DNA of 57,596 bases from Oligoflexales bacterium (GCA_947479535.1 CANJZQ010000010.1:1-57596); one strand, 5' to 3'; positions 16,705-26,136 are shown, numbered from the stretch's first letter. The notes: generated by a model not told the origin, from the sequence alone. A program made the numbers and translations.

Positions 16705-17589
16705 ATGCGCATCGTCCTTGGGGTCAGCTCGCCAGAAAATCATGTGCATGCCATGCAACTCTTGTCTGCACTTCGATTTCCTAAAGCAGAAATTCACGCA
16801 GTCCATGCAGTCGACCGGCTGACTGGTCCGGAATACTTTGGCTTACCGCCTGGTTCGGGGGATGTCGCTGCGCGGATAGAAGCCATGCAGCAAGAAAGCG
16901 CCGAAACTGAGTTACGCGATGCAGCTGCAAGACTGGAAAACGTCGGTTTGCGTGCGATCCGCAGGGAAATTTTGGGGGGATTTCCTGGCTCTGCCGTTTG
17001 CAACTACGCCGATTCGGTCAAGGCTGACTTGATTGCGCTCGGCTGGGAAAAACACGGGCCGGTCGAGGGACTCCTCGCTGGAAGCGTTGCAAGAAGTGTC
17101 ATCGTCAATGCAAAGCAAAGCATCCTCCTCGCCAAGCATCCACATAAGGACAAACCCCTAAATTGTGTGCTGGCAACAGACCATTCCCCATACATGAGCG
17201 AATGCATCCAACGATTTATTAGCTGGCACCCCGCAGGGATAGGCAGCCTTACGATCCTGTCAGCCTTTCCACACAGGCTGGCCAGCACCCTCGGGCAACT
17301 AATGCCCGATATGGCAGTCAACATCAGACCTTGGGTTGAACAGCAGTTAATCGAAAAGAACGAAGCCCTGATGCGAAAGATTGCAGACTTGGGCCCGGTG
17401 GTCACCGATTCGATTGTGACCCGAGAGCCGGTGCACAAGGCCATTGCTGACACCATGCATGAGCGCAGCGCTGACTTGCTGATCCTTGCTGCCCAGGGGC
17501 ATGGTTTCTTTGGGAGGGCGATGCTGGGAAGCGTCAGTTATCCGCAGGCAATCAACGAATCCCATTCTGTGCTGATTTTAAGGGGCTGA
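16705..17589 (+). CDS. Two-domain universal stress protein (UspA family)
   Basis: A 294-residue tandem UspA protein. The first domain (about 1-147) has MRIVLGVSSPEN at its start and ends in the SVARSVIVNAKQSILLAKH segment. The second (about 155-294) has LNCVLATDHSPYM and ends with GHGFFGRAMLGSVSYPQAINESHSVLIL written across the G-x2-G-x9-G nucleotide-loop region. Such proteins bind ATP or serve as stress-linked regulators. AGGAGG lies 8 bp before the ATG. It follows the peroxidase gene by 68 bp and may be co-transcribed with it, a plausible oxidative-stress pair. Confidence 0.85.
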   Translation: MRIVLGVSSPENHVHAMQLLSALRFPKAEIHAVHAVDRLTGPEYFGLPPGSGDVAARIEAMQQESAETELRDAAARLENVGLRAIRREILGGFPGSAVCNYADSVKADLIALGWEKHGPVEGLLAGSVARSVIVNAKQSILLAKHPHKDKPLNCVLATDHSPYMSECIQRFISWHPAGIGSLTILSAFPHRLASTLGQLMPDMAVNIRPWVEQQLIEKNEALMRKIADLGPVVTDSIVTREPVHKAIADTMHERSADLLILAAQGHGFFGRAMLGSVSYPQAINESHSVLILRG

Positions 17590-17618
17590 CAGTCCTTCCT
17601 GTGACCGTAACGAAAAAA

Positions 17619-17650
17619 AGCCAGTGATCCCGAGCAAGGAATCACTGGCT
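17619..17650 (-). terminator. Intrinsic terminator for rplX
   Basis: AGCCAGTGAT at 17619-17628 pairs with ATCACTGGCT at 17641-17650, extended by CC/GG with one bulged A. On the minus strand the stem is followed by seven T, so it is a standard terminator for rplX. On the plus side there is no T-run, so it should serve the convergent stress-protein gene poorly. Confidence 0.8.
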
Positions 17651-17682
17651 CTATATCCGTCGGAGTCCGACAGGACTGAAAC

Positions 17683-18021
17683 TTATGCGAGTATGGTGCC
17701 CGATGCTTTGGCAAAACGGACTTTCTTACCGTCTTCAACCTTGTAACCGATGCGCGTCGCTTTTTTGGTTTTGGGGTCAACCAAAGCAACCTTGCTGACA
17801 TGCAGCGGAGAAGCCTTGTCAACAATACCGCCCTCTTGGTCTGAAACAGACGGCTTGGTGTGGCGCTTCACCAGGTTGACGCCCGCTACGAAAACCTTGT
17901 CGTGTTTCCGGTCGATGCGGTCAATTTTGCCCTTTTGGCCGGCGCAACGCCCCGAAAGGACTACAACTTCGTCGCCCTTCTTCAGGCGGCACTTCACTTC
18001 GTGTTTGGTCAATTCGGTCAT
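17683..18021 (-). CDS. rplX: 50S ribosomal protein L24
   Basis: A 112-residue L24, which starts 50S assembly by binding 23S rRNA near the exit tunnel. The KOW motif is LKKGDEVVVLSGRCAGQKGKI written from about residue 14; NLVKRHTKPS, EGGIVDKASPLHVSKV and DPKTKKATRIGY are conserved L24 segments. It has an N-terminal extension of about eight residues. The gene stands alone here, with its own promoter and terminator, and not in the spc operon between rplN and rplE where it is normally found. It may be the only copy moved out, or a second copy. Confidence 0.95.
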   Translation of the reverse strand: MTELTKHEVKCRLKKGDEVVVLSGRCAGQKGKIDRIDRKHDKVFVAGVNLVKRHTKPSVSDQEGGIVDKASPLHVSKVALVDPKTKKATRIGYKVEDGKKVRFAKASGTILA

Positions 18022-18057
18022 GGTTAAACTTCCGGTACGTTCATAAATGGAACCGGG

Positions 18058-18086
18058 TATTTATGCGAAAGACATCCCTGCGTCAA
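18058..18086 (-). promoter_or_regulatory. Sigma-70-type promoter of rplX
   Basis: On the minus strand TTGACG (18086-18081) is separated by exactly 17 bp from TAAATA (18063-18058). This would start transcription near 18051, giving an rplX leader of about 30 nt. Both boxes are close to consensus. Confidence 0.65.
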
Positions 18087-18169
18087 GCACGTTCATTACT
18101 TCGTGACGGCAGTTCGCGGAATCTGCTAGGGTCTCCCCAACTCGCTATTTTCTTTGGAGAATGGATCGG

Positions 18170-20020
18170 ATGAATTCCCTGCTGATCGCCGTTTCGAGCA
18201 TTATCTCCCTATATACCCTTACATCAATCCCTGCAATTGCAGCCGGGCCAGCCGTTTTGACCGTAGCCCCCCACGAAGTCGTCCATTGGACTTCGGCCGG
18301 CGCCACAACCGTCGAACGCAACATCGTTGAAGTCTCTTTGCGCCTGTCGACGGATCGCGGTTTCGCCCTGTACCAGGATCGCATTAAATTCGCGCCTCCC
18401 TTTGGTTTCAGCGAAATCGCCAAATCTGCACCTGCGGGCACACTAAAGCCCGACCCCATTTCAGGGCAACCTGCGCAACTCATCGACGGTGGAGAATTCA
18501 TCCTCCGGTTCTCAGGCCCCGTTGCCACTTTGGGGGGGAACATTCCGGTTTCGGTGACTTACACCGCCTGCGCCGAAGGCGTTTGCCTGTTTCCCTTCAC
18601 CGAGAAACTTAACGTCGCGCTGGTCGATGCCCAACTTGATAGCCAACCAGGGGGCAACGTCCCGGCTCTCATGCCCGCAACTTCATCCCAGGTCAAAGGA
18701 CCCGCACCAGAAGGGCAAGTGGATTTTGAATCGGGCTTGGCCCGCAAACTCGAATCCGGCACGCTTTCGATCTGGGCTTTGTTACTGGTCGTCTTCATTG
18801 GCGGGCTCCTGACCAACCTAACCCCTTGCGTTGCCCCAATGATTCCCATCACAGTTCGGGTCCTGAGTGGGCGCGGAGGCCACGGCCTGCGCAATGCGAG
18901 CCTCTATGCCTCAGGAATTCTGGTGACGTACACCATTGCCGGCGTCGCGGCCGGACTTAGCGGTGGCCTGTTCGGCAGCATCCTTGCAAACGCAAAGTTC
19001 AATTTGTTTTTTGCCGCTGTGATGGCAGTTCTTGGCCTGACCATGCTCGGGTATGGCAATTTTTCATCCCTGCAAAACCTCGGCATGAAGTTCGGCTCTG
19101 GAAAACCATCCATCCTCAACGTTTTTCTGATGGGCGCAGGTGCCGGCCTCGTCGCATCTCCTTGCACGGGCCCCATCCTTGCCGCGCTCTTGGCCTATAG
19201 CGCCAAGTCAGCCTCCTTCGCCGAGTCTGTCGCCCTGATTACAACCTACAGCCTCGGTTTTTCACTTCCCTACGTCTTCCTCGGTGGGGCCGCAGCCAAG
19301 GTCAGCAAGATCAAGGTCAACTACCGCGTGCAAATCGCAACGAAACTTGTTTTTGCATCCATCATGTTCGCCCTCGCCCTTTACTACCTTCGCGTCCCAG
19401 CCTATGGATTGCTGCAACAGTTGAAACCACACTTCAGTCTGCTTTCCGGAATATTCGCACCGCTGGGATTAGCGATGCTGCTTGTCTGGATCGCAGTTCC
19501 ATTTCTTCACAACAGCAAAGCGATGAGCCTGGCTCCGGCCTTTGTTCTGGCCATCGGAATATTTTCCGGCAGCCAGCTTTATTTTGCGCCATCAACCAGA
19601 ACGGATTACGCCGTTGAAAACGGTGCCGCGTCGCGGGAATCCTTGTCTTGGCTGAAGGATGAGGCCGCTGCCTTCGCGGCAGCAAAGGCATCAAATAAAC
19701 CAATCCTGATCGATGCCTGGGCCGAATGGTGCGATGCGTGCAAAAAAATGGACGTCACCACCTTTGAGGATCCAATTGTGATCGCAGAGTTGGAGAAAAA
19801 TTGGGTGCTTCTCAAACTTGACTTGACCGAAGGGTCTGATGCAAACGACGCACTGCAAGACAAATACAATCTGCAGAGCTTGCCTACTCTGACCATGATC
19901 CCTTCCTCTGGTGACCTGGCAGCAAAAGACGCCGTCACGGGCTATACACCAGCTGAAACCCTGCTGGGCCGGATGCGCGAATTTTCCAGGGCGTCCGGGG
20001 GCACAGGGAAAAATCCGTGA
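18170..20020 (+). CDS. dsbD: Thiol:disulfide interchange protein DsbD
   Basis: A 616-residue transmembrane reductant carrier that passes electrons from cytoplasmic thioredoxin to periplasmic thiol proteins. A signal peptide is followed by the alpha domain with YTACAEGVC (C134 and C139). The eight-helix core has LTPCVAPM and ASPCTGPI, the redox pair of the membrane domain. The C-terminal gamma domain is thioredoxin-like with AEWCDACKKM (about 521-524). The ATG at 18170 is preferred to 18161 because GGAGA lies 9 bp before it. The stop overlaps the patatin start. A link to cytochrome c maturation or to periplasmic disulfides is expected; the giant protein at the window end is Cys-rich. Confidence 0.93.
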   Translation: MNSLLIAVSSIISLYTLTSIPAIAAGPAVLTVAPHEVVHWTSAGATTVERNIVEVSLRLSTDRGFALYQDRIKFAPPFGFSEIAKSAPAGTLKPDPISGQPAQLIDGGEFILRFSGPVATLGGNIPVSVTYTACAEGVCLFPFTEKLNVALVDAQLDSQPGGNVPALMPATSSQVKGPAPEGQVDFESGLARKLESGTLSIWALLLVVFIGGLLTNLTPCVAPMIPITVRVLSGRGGHGLRNASLYASGILVTYTIAGVAAGLSGGLFGSILANAKFNLFFAAVMAVLGLTMLGYGNFSSLQNLGMKFGSGKPSILNVFLMGAGAGLVASPCTGPILAALLAYSAKSASFAESVALITTYSLGFSLPYVFLGGAAAKVSKIKVNYRVQIATKLVFASIMFALALYYLRVPAYGLLQQLKPHFSLLSGIFAPLGLAMLLVWIAVPFLHNSKAMSLAPAFVLAIGIFSGSQLYFAPSTRTDYAVENGAASRESLSWLKDEAAAFAAAKASNKPILIDAWAEWCDACKKMDVTTFEDPIVIAELEKNWVLLKLDLTEGSDANDALQDKYNLQSLPTLTMIPSSGDLAAKDAVTGYTPAETLLGRMREFSRASGGTGKNP

Positions 20021-21621
20021 AATATTTCTTGCTGTACGTAGGAACAGCACCTCAAGTTGAAGCCGTCAAGAAGTCCCTGAGCCGCCTTGATGCGACACCG
20101 GTCGAGTCAGCATTCTCCCGGGCACCGACTTGGGAAATTGATCACCCGATGCTGCAAGGGCGCCTCCTGGAAGTGACTCTGCTGACAGACCTTGACGGCG
20201 TCACCCCGCACCTGAGGCACTTTCCAGTCGACCTTTTGATCTATGACGAACGCCCCGTCGGCGATGAGCCCGCGATCGAGGCACGGGCTGCCATCGGCAA
20301 AATCAGGGATGACGTGGCCATGTTTGCGGAACTCTGGGGTCCGGACTTCCTTTTTCCAATGAGCCGGGTTGTTGCAATCCTGCGCAGCAACAACAAGTCC
20401 GATGTGGCCCGAAGTTTGGAATTAGGCCGCGTTCAAGTCCGCGATGTCATCATCGATCCTCCGGCCACGGCTCAACTTCTGCGGTGGATCTTTCGCGTCA
20501 TTGAATCACGGCGCACCGACATTCAAGGCAAAACCGGAGTGAAGGAAAAACCACGGACCGGGATCGCTTTCAGCGGCGGCGGATTAGAAGGCTTTTTGTT
20601 TCAGATTGGTTGCGTCTATGCATTGGAGCGTGCACTGGACAGCAAAAACGGCCGCGAACTTCGTGACGCCGGCGTCTATTCTGGAGTCAGCAGTGGCTCC
20701 ATCATGGCAGCCATGACCGCCGGCGGCGTTTCAATCGCGGAAGTCATCAAAGCCCTGTATGGAAAATCCGATAAACTGCCTCCATTGAGCAGCAAAATCC
20801 TGTTTGACGTCGCAGGGGTGGATATCGCCAAACGGATCGGATTTGAATCCTTGTCCTGGTCAGGACTTGACCCACAAAAGTGGGTAAACAAGATTTTCCG
20901 CGCTTTCCCTACCGGATTTTTCAAGGGCGAAGCTTTGAAGAAATATTTCAAGGCCGCAATCGAGGCTTTTGACTTCAAGGACTCCTTCCATGCGAACAAA
21001 AATATTGAACTCTACATCGGCGCAACCGACCAGGATTCGTTTGAACACGTGACCTTTGGCAAAGCACCATGGGATGATGTCACCATCTCAGACGCGTTGC
21101 GGGCGTCGTGCGCACTGCCACCATTCTTCATGCCGACAAAACTAAAAAACCGCTGGTTCGTCGACGGTCAGATCACGAAATCGTGCAATGTCGAATTGCT
21201 GATTGAGCGGGGCTGCCAACTTGTTTTCATCGTGGATCCGCTGAAGCCCTACGGAACCCTCGTACCAGGATCCGTCGACAAATTGGGCGGAATATATTCC
21301 ACCATACAGGCAATCAAGGCTCTGGTATCCACTCGCTTTCACGTCACACTGATGCACCTGACCGAGCGCTATCCCGATGTTGATTTTATCGTGTTTCAGC
21401 CCGATGAAGAATGCGCTGAACTGATGTCCGGTTCCCCAATGCGTTTCAGGATCAGGACTAAACTGGTGAAACTCGCCTATGAGCATACGATGCGCCAGCT
21501 TCGCGAACGCCACCAGGTTTACGAGGCCAAACTCGCAAAATACGGTTTTAACTTGTTGCCGGTGATGCAGCTGCTTGAAATGGAGCGGGACGATGCCAAG
21601 TTTTTCAAGTCCCTTGGTTAA
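20017..21621 (+). CDS. Patatin-like phospholipase with unusual N-terminal domain
   Basis: A 534-residue protein. The patatin domain begins near residue 180: oxyanion loop SGGGLEGF (186-193), nucleophile elbow GVSSG with S225, ASCALPPFF near 363, and the catalytic Asp in FVDGQITK (D383). The oxyanion loop usually has Lys or Arg where this one has Glu, and the Asp motif is DGQ rather than DGG or DGA. Residues 1-170 form an alpha/beta domain with VDLLIYDERP and VVAIL segments that resembles a response-regulator receiver, without a certain phospho-acceptor. No signal peptide is seen. It probably cleaves phospholipid acyl esters. The GTG start overlaps the dsbD stop, so the two are coupled. Confidence 0.82.
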   Translation: MKYFLLYVGTAPQVEAVKKSLSRLDATPVESAFSRAPTWEIDHPMLQGRLLEVTLLTDLDGVTPHLRHFPVDLLIYDERPVGDEPAIEARAAIGKIRDDVAMFAELWGPDFLFPMSRVVAILRSNNKSDVARSLELGRVQVRDVIIDPPATAQLLRWIFRVIESRRTDIQGKTGVKEKPRTGIAFSGGGLEGFLFQIGCVYALERALDSKNGRELRDAGVYSGVSSGSIMAAMTAGGVSIAEVIKALYGKSDKLPPLSSKILFDVAGVDIAKRIGFESLSWSGLDPQKWVNKIFRAFPTGFFKGEALKKYFKAAIEAFDFKDSFHANKNIELYIGATDQDSFEHVTFGKAPWDDVTISDALRASCALPPFFMPTKLKNRWFVDGQITKSCNVELLIERGCQLVFIVDPLKPYGTLVPGSVDKLGGIYSTIQAIKALVSTRFHVTLMHLTERYPDVDFIVFQPDEECAELMSGSPMRFRIRTKLVKLAYEHTMRQLRERHQVYEAKLAKYGFNLLPVMQLLEMERDDAKFFKSLG

Positions 21622-22345
21622 GGGACGTCTCATTCGCAGGTACAAGCGCTTTTTTGCGGATGTCGAACTGATCGACAGTCATCCTGCCGGACCGAAGTCT
21701 GGCCTCGACGCGGAACCACCTGTGGTTGTCGCCCACTGCGCAAACACTGGAACCATGAAGACCTGCGGCGAACCGGGCAGCATTGTCTATTTGTCCTGGA
21801 ACCCCGACCCAAAGAGAAAACTCCACTTCACCTGGGAGCTGACCGAGGCACCTGACGGCGGCTTGATCGGGGTCAACACGGCACGCCCCAACGCAATCGT
21901 CGCCGAGGCGATAACCGCAGGCCAAATTCCGTCACTCACGGGTTACGCCACCCTGAAGCGTGAAGTACCCATCAGCCGCGAATCACGCTGCGACATCATG
22001 CTGGACCGGGATGGTGGTGGCAAAGACATCTGTGTCATCGAAATCAAGAACGCCACCTTGAAATTGGACCACACGATTGCATTTCCTGACGCAGTCACCT
22101 CACGCGGCCTGAAGCATCTCCATGAACTCTCGCGCCTGGCTTCGGAGGGCGTGCGAAGTGTGATGTTTTTTCTCGTGAACCGTCCAGACGGGGAGGTATT
22201 TCGAGCGGCTCACGAAATTGATGCGAAATATGCGCTGGCCCTGCGACAAGCAGCAGCCTGCGGCGTTGAATTAATGGCGTGGCGCACCATGACCACACTG
22301 ATCCACGCTGGAATCGGCACTGAATTACATGTCCAATTGGACTAA
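21593..22345 (+). CDS. sfsA: SfsA family protein
   Basis: A 250-residue SfsA homologue. Family features are visible: FFADVEL, AHCANTGTMKTC, GVNTARPNAIVAEAI, SRCDIMLD and VIEIKNATL. The fold is related to nucleases and DNA binding has been proposed, but its role is not settled. The ATG at 21593 lies inside the 3' end of the patatin gene (29-bp overlap) and follows GGAGCGGG, so translation is probably coupled. Confidence 0.9.
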   Translation: MPSFSSPLVKGRLIRRYKRFFADVELIDSHPAGPKSGLDAEPPVVVAHCANTGTMKTCGEPGSIVYLSWNPDPKRKLHFTWELTEAPDGGLIGVNTARPNAIVAEAITAGQIPSLTGYATLKREVPISRESRCDIMLDRDGGGKDICVIEIKNATLKLDHTIAFPDAVTSRGLKHLHELSRLASEGVRSVMFFLVNRPDGEVFRAAHEIDAKYALALRQAAACGVELMAWRTMTTLIHAGIGTELHVQLD

Positions 22346-22357
22346 CTGGAGTATGAG

Positions 22358-23020
22358 ATGGCAGAAATAAATAACCAGAAAAAGTCCATGACGCTTTATC
22401 ATTATTGGCGTTCTTCAAGTTCATGGCGCGTTCGTTGGGGCCTAAAAATCAAGGGCATTTCATACCACGATGTCCCAGTAAACCTGCTAGCCGACGCTCA
22501 AAAATCCCCTGACTACCTGAAAGTGAACCCAGTCGGTTTTGTGCCTGCCATTGAAATCGATGGAAGGTGCTTCGGCGAATCGCTGGCGATTTTGGAGTGG
22601 CTCGAAGAAACCCAACCCACGCCGGCACTGCTACCAAAAGATCCTCTGGATCGTCTGCATGTAAGGCAACTGATGCTTCAAATCGCATGCAACACGCAAC
22701 CTGTTCAAAACCTTTCGGTCATGCGCATGCACAGCGAAGACAAGACCGAACAAGCAAAATGGGCGAACCATTGGATCAGCCAAGGATTGGCAGGATACGA
22801 AAAGCTGCTGCAGCATGGAAAGCCGGGCAAATTCAGCTTTGGGGACTCAGTCACCATGGCAGATCTGTGCTTGATACCCCAGATCTATAATGCCACGCGC
22901 TTTAGCGTTGATGTCCGCCAATGGCCGTTGCTTCACGGGATTGGCGAGCGCGCCCTCGAACTGCCGGAATGCAAGGCTGCCCACCCGGACAAACAGCCCG
23001 GAGCACAACTTTTAGCGTGA
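22358..23020 (+). CDS. maiA: Maleylacetoacetate isomerase (zeta-class glutathione transferase)
   Basis: A 220-residue glutathione transferase of the zeta class, which uses glutathione to isomerise maleylacetoacetate in tyrosine breakdown. YWRSSSSWRVRWGL at about 16-29 is the zeta signature (usually SSxSYRVR; here Trp replaces Tyr). NPVGFVPAIEIDG and ESLAILEWLEE form the glutathione site, and GDSVTMADLCLIPQIYNA the C-terminal domain. No other tyrosine catabolism gene is nearby. GGAG precedes the ATG by 6 bp. It is the last gene of the dsbD run and converges on slt with 13 bp between stops. Confidence 0.88.
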   Translation: MAEINNQKKSMTLYHYWRSSSSWRVRWGLKIKGISYHDVPVNLLADAQKSPDYLKVNPVGFVPAIEIDGRCFGESLAILEWLEETQPTPALLPKDPLDRLHVRQLMLQIACNTQPVQNLSVMRMHSEDKTEQAKWANHWISQGLAGYEKLLQHGKPGKFSFGDSVTMADLCLIPQIYNATRFSVDVRQWPLLHGIGERALELPECKAAHPDKQPGAQLLA

Positions 23021-23033
23021 CGGACTCCGCTGG

Positions 23034-25412
23034 TTATTTTTTCTCGACCTTGCCAAGCAGGTATTCCAGATGGGGCATTTGCGGCTGCCCACCAACATAC
23101 CAGCGCTTGTAATAGAAATAATTACGCATGATCAATTTCACGTAACTTCTCGTCTCTTGATAGGGAATCCGCTCGATACCGATCAGCGGATCATCGAATG
23201 AGATTTGACGTGACCACTTTTCAGCGGCGGTGGGACTTGCGTTATACGCTGCCAGCATGAAAACCGGGCTCTTGTAGGTCGAGAGCAATCGAAAAACATG
23301 ATGAACGCCAAGAGCCACGTTGAGCTCAGGATCCAGCAGGTTAGACCGATCTTGCATGGCCCGGATGAATTTTTGCCGTTTTTGAATGCCAAGGTAGCCT
23401 TTCGAGAGCTTTGACATTTCAACACGGGCCGTTGCTGGCATCAATTGCATGAGCCCAGCTGCACCGACCGGCGATTGGGCTTTCGGATTGAAAACACTCT
23501 CCTGCCGGATCAAAGCAAAAATAAAATCCGGATCCATACCGAGCCTTTTTGCATAATCAAAAACGAGATTCTCATGCTCCCTGGGAAAGAACATCCGTTC
23601 AAAACCCTGCGGCAAAGAGTTGCGATAAGAGCGGGGCAATGAATCCATCAAACGGATTGCATCCAGCCACTCCTTCCCCGCATAGAGAGCCAGTGAACGG
23701 GCAGCGACTTGGTCCCGGTCAGATGAATCCTGACTCACCTCTCGTAACTCACATATGGCATCCGCAGGCATGCCGATCCGAAACAAGGCAGAAACGCGGG
23801 CCATGCTGGACCGATCATCGCCCGAATATGGTGCCGTCAGAAAATCTGGCGAGAACCGGGGGACCCTCGATGGCTCAAGAACAATTTTCTTGCCCGTGGT
23901 TTTCTCGTAAAGGATGTGCCCCAGCACTCCGTAGTACGTGGAATAATATTCGGTGGCGAGGCGACGCCAGGAGTTGATCGCAAGGTCCTGTCGTTTTGCT
24001 GCTGAGTGGATCCTCCCCTGCCAGAACAGGGCAAAGCTGCTGATGGCAGAAGATCTTTTTTCGGGTGCTAGTTTGTCTTGGTATGCGATGGCCACATCGA
24101 GAGATTCAAGTGCCTTGGTAAATTCCCGATCCTCGTACTGAGTCAGGACAAGATTTGTTAATGCAATTTCGAAGTTGTCGTCACCTGGATTGCGGGCGAC
24201 GAAATCTGAGAACAGTTCTTTGGCTTCCTTGCGCTCTTTGTTGTCGTCCAAAATTCGCGCAAGAAGAAACTCGGCTCGCAGCACGAAGTCATCTGCCTTT
24301 TGAGCCTTTGCCTCTGCAAGGAGTTGACGGGCGTATACCTTGGCATCCTCGATCTGATCAGCATTCCAGAGCAACGAGGCCATCCGGTTCAGGACGCTGG
24401 CTTTCCCTGGAAACCCAAAAACATTCTCAAACTTTGGCATGACCCCCGTCCAAAAGGAAAGTGCCTGCCCAACTCCTTTTCGACGGAGGCACCGACCGAT
24501 CATGTTTCCTGTTAAAATCATGTCATCGAGCATCGCACCAGATTTTTTCCCACCAAAAAGTGCATCCTCAACGTCCAAAGCCTCAGTCAGAAATTTTTCC
24601 GCTTCCTTGCAATTCCCGGACTTGCTCTCCTCCCTTGACCTCGCAAGAGGCTTTAGGGATTTACTGCCCTCGACACCATCAAGAAGGCCAGCAATCCAAG
24701 AATGCTTGCCAACCATAGTTTCAATGTCGGGAACGACTGACTTCACAGGGGATTTAAGAAGGGACCGGCGATTCGTCGAGAGATTCGAAAAAAAGATGTC
24801 GTATGATTGTTTTCGGAATGGCTGTGACCGGTAATCTTTGATCGACCTGAACAACTCAACCAGGGCATCGTCAGGGATATGGTCAAGCCGGTCCTTTGAA
24901 ATTGACCGGAGAAAAACCTTCCGCGCCGGGCAACTGCGCGGGGCGACTTTCATCATCGATTCCTCGAGGCTTGCCGATTCGGCATCAACCAAACCACCTC
25001 GACTCAAGATTGCTTGCATCAAGTATGGGGTCAAAGGATGCGGAGTACGGGACTCCTTCCTGGCAAAACTGATTTCTGCGTTCAACGCCTCTGTCATTTC
25101 TTTTAATTTGTCGCCGCGCAGTGCCGGCATTCCACGCAATGACTCAATGTAGATCTTGGTGAACCGGTCAGAGCCCTGGAGCAACTTCTGGTATTTTTGT
25201 TCATCAAGCACCGAAACTGGCAATTGATCGACGTGTTCCGCAAACCAGCGCTTCAGATCCGGATCAACCAGAGGTCCAGTCCGGGCATCCTGCTGTGGTG
25301 GATAATGCTCCGGAAGAACGGATCCGACCGAAGTAACTGACCTTGCGATGCAAAATAAGAAGGCCGCTGACCACAGGGCCGTTTTGACTTGCACGAATCC
25401 ACTCCAGGTCAA
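23034..25412 (-). CDS. slt: Soluble lytic murein transglycosylase (Slt70-like)
   Basis: A protein of about 792 residues that cleaves peptidoglycan to 1,6-anhydromuramyl products in the periplasm. A hydrophobic leader (ALWSAAFLFCIARSVTSVG) is followed by a long helical, TPR-like superhelix of about 580 residues. The C-terminal SLT domain has ALIRQESVFNPKAQS with catalytic E638, then GAAGLMQLMPATA and MLAAYNASP. The listed start is TTG at 25412, which overlaps the upstream stop (TTGA); GTG at 25391, with GGAGTGG before it, is at least as likely. It is last in the run headed by the FliT-like gene, where it could open the wall for an appendage; that is inference. Confidence 0.92.
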   Translation of the reverse strand: MTWSGFVQVKTALWSAAFLFCIARSVTSVGSVLPEHYPPQQDARTGPLVDPDLKRWFAEHVDQLPVSVLDEQKYQKLLQGSDRFTKIYIESLRGMPALRGDKLKEMTEALNAEISFARKESRTPHPLTPYLMQAILSRGGLVDAESASLEESMMKVAPRSCPARKVFLRSISKDRLDHIPDDALVELFRSIKDYRSQPFRKQSYDIFFSNLSTNRRSLLKSPVKSVVPDIETMVGKHSWIAGLLDGVEGSKSLKPLARSREESKSGNCKEAEKFLTEALDVEDALFGGKKSGAMLDDMILTGNMIGRCLRRKGVGQALSFWTGVMPKFENVFGFPGKASVLNRMASLLWNADQIEDAKVYARQLLAEAKAQKADDFVLRAEFLLARILDDNKERKEAKELFSDFVARNPGDDNFEIALTNLVLTQYEDREFTKALESLDVAIAYQDKLAPEKRSSAISSFALFWQGRIHSAAKRQDLAINSWRRLATEYYSTYYGVLGHILYEKTTGKKIVLEPSRVPRFSPDFLTAPYSGDDRSSMARVSALFRIGMPADAICELREVSQDSSDRDQVAARSLALYAGKEWLDAIRLMDSLPRSYRNSLPQGFERMFFPREHENLVFDYAKRLGMDPDFIFALIRQESVFNPKAQSPVGAAGLMQLMPATARVEMSKLSKGYLGIQKRQKFIRAMQDRSNLLDPELNVALGVHHVFRLLSTYKSPVFMLAAYNASPTAAEKWSRQISFDDPLIGIERIPYQETRSYVKLIMRNYFYYKRWYVGGQPQMPHLEYLLGKVEKK

Positions 25413-26125
25413 CGATAGGTATCAGGACGCTTCATGGGCATGACGTCGGCTATCGTACCATATACTCCTGAACTAGTCGGCAGGGAGAGTTGGGGTTGTA
25501 TGCCAAGGACTCTAATTTGAAGGGTCTCCGATTCCATCAGCAGGTCCTTGAGCAGGGGCTCGAACCTGTTCAACATGACCTTGGCACATGCCTTCCAGTC
25601 CGACTGGCTGCGCGCCAAGCTGAAACTGCTCAGGCTTTGCTCAAGCAATCGCCCGATTCCGGCCACTGGAGCCGGGTCCACTAATTTTGCAGCCGTGGCC
25701 GATTGCAAAAGAACTTGGGCATGACCGATCAAATCAAGGATCAACATTATGTCATCATGCAATGAATACAAATCGGGAATTTTTTCCGATGTTTTCGATT
25801 GCCAGGCGTGGACAGCAATCCCCTTTAAAGTGCCTAGGATCGCAGCGCAGAGCGAGTGAACCGTATCGAGAGTCTGGGTTGCCAAAGTTGCAGGAGAATC
25901 AATCTGAATCTCAAGGCGAGACTTCTCAGTCAGTTCAGCTTGGGCCTTCTTTGGAACCAGAACCACATTATCATATTCGATCACATCGCGATCCAGCACC
26001 ACGCGGGTGATCAAGCTGCCGCCCGGAACCAAATTGGACTCAACCCAAGCCAAAGCTTGAGCAAGGTTTCGTACCGGCACAGGAACCGGTACAAGGCGGT
26101 TGTTGAGCAAGATTTTTTTAAGCAT
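25409..26125 (-). CDS. Conserved-looking protein of unknown function
   Basis: I do not recognise this 238-residue protein. It has no signal peptide or membrane segment. The first 85 residues look alpha/beta (PVPVPVRNLAQALAWVESNL, ITRVVLDRDVIEYDN), and the rest looks all-helical, with several amphipathic helices. The stop overlaps the slt start, and the glycosyltransferase-TPR gene ends 11 bp upstream, so it is inside a tight operon FliT-like / glycosyltransferase / this gene / slt. A role with the glycosyltransferase or with flagellar export is possible from context only. Confidence 0.6.
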   Translation of the reverse strand: MLKKILLNNRLVPVPVPVRNLAQALAWVESNLVPGGSLITRVVLDRDVIEYDNVVLVPKKAQAELTEKSRLEIQIDSPATLATQTLDTVHSLCAAILGTLKGIAVHAWQSKTSEKIPDLYSLHDDIMLILDLIGHAQVLLQSATAAKLVDPAPVAGIGRLLEQSLSSFSLARSQSDWKACAKVMLNRFEPLLKDLLMESETLQIRVLGIQPQLSLPTSSGVYGTIADVMPMKRPDTYR

Positions 26126-26136
26126 CGACGGCCGAC

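Noticed and set aside
18097-18132. A promoter for dsbD with a TGCTAGGGT extended -10
   Set aside because: No acceptable -35 box at the right distance; too weak to report as a feature.
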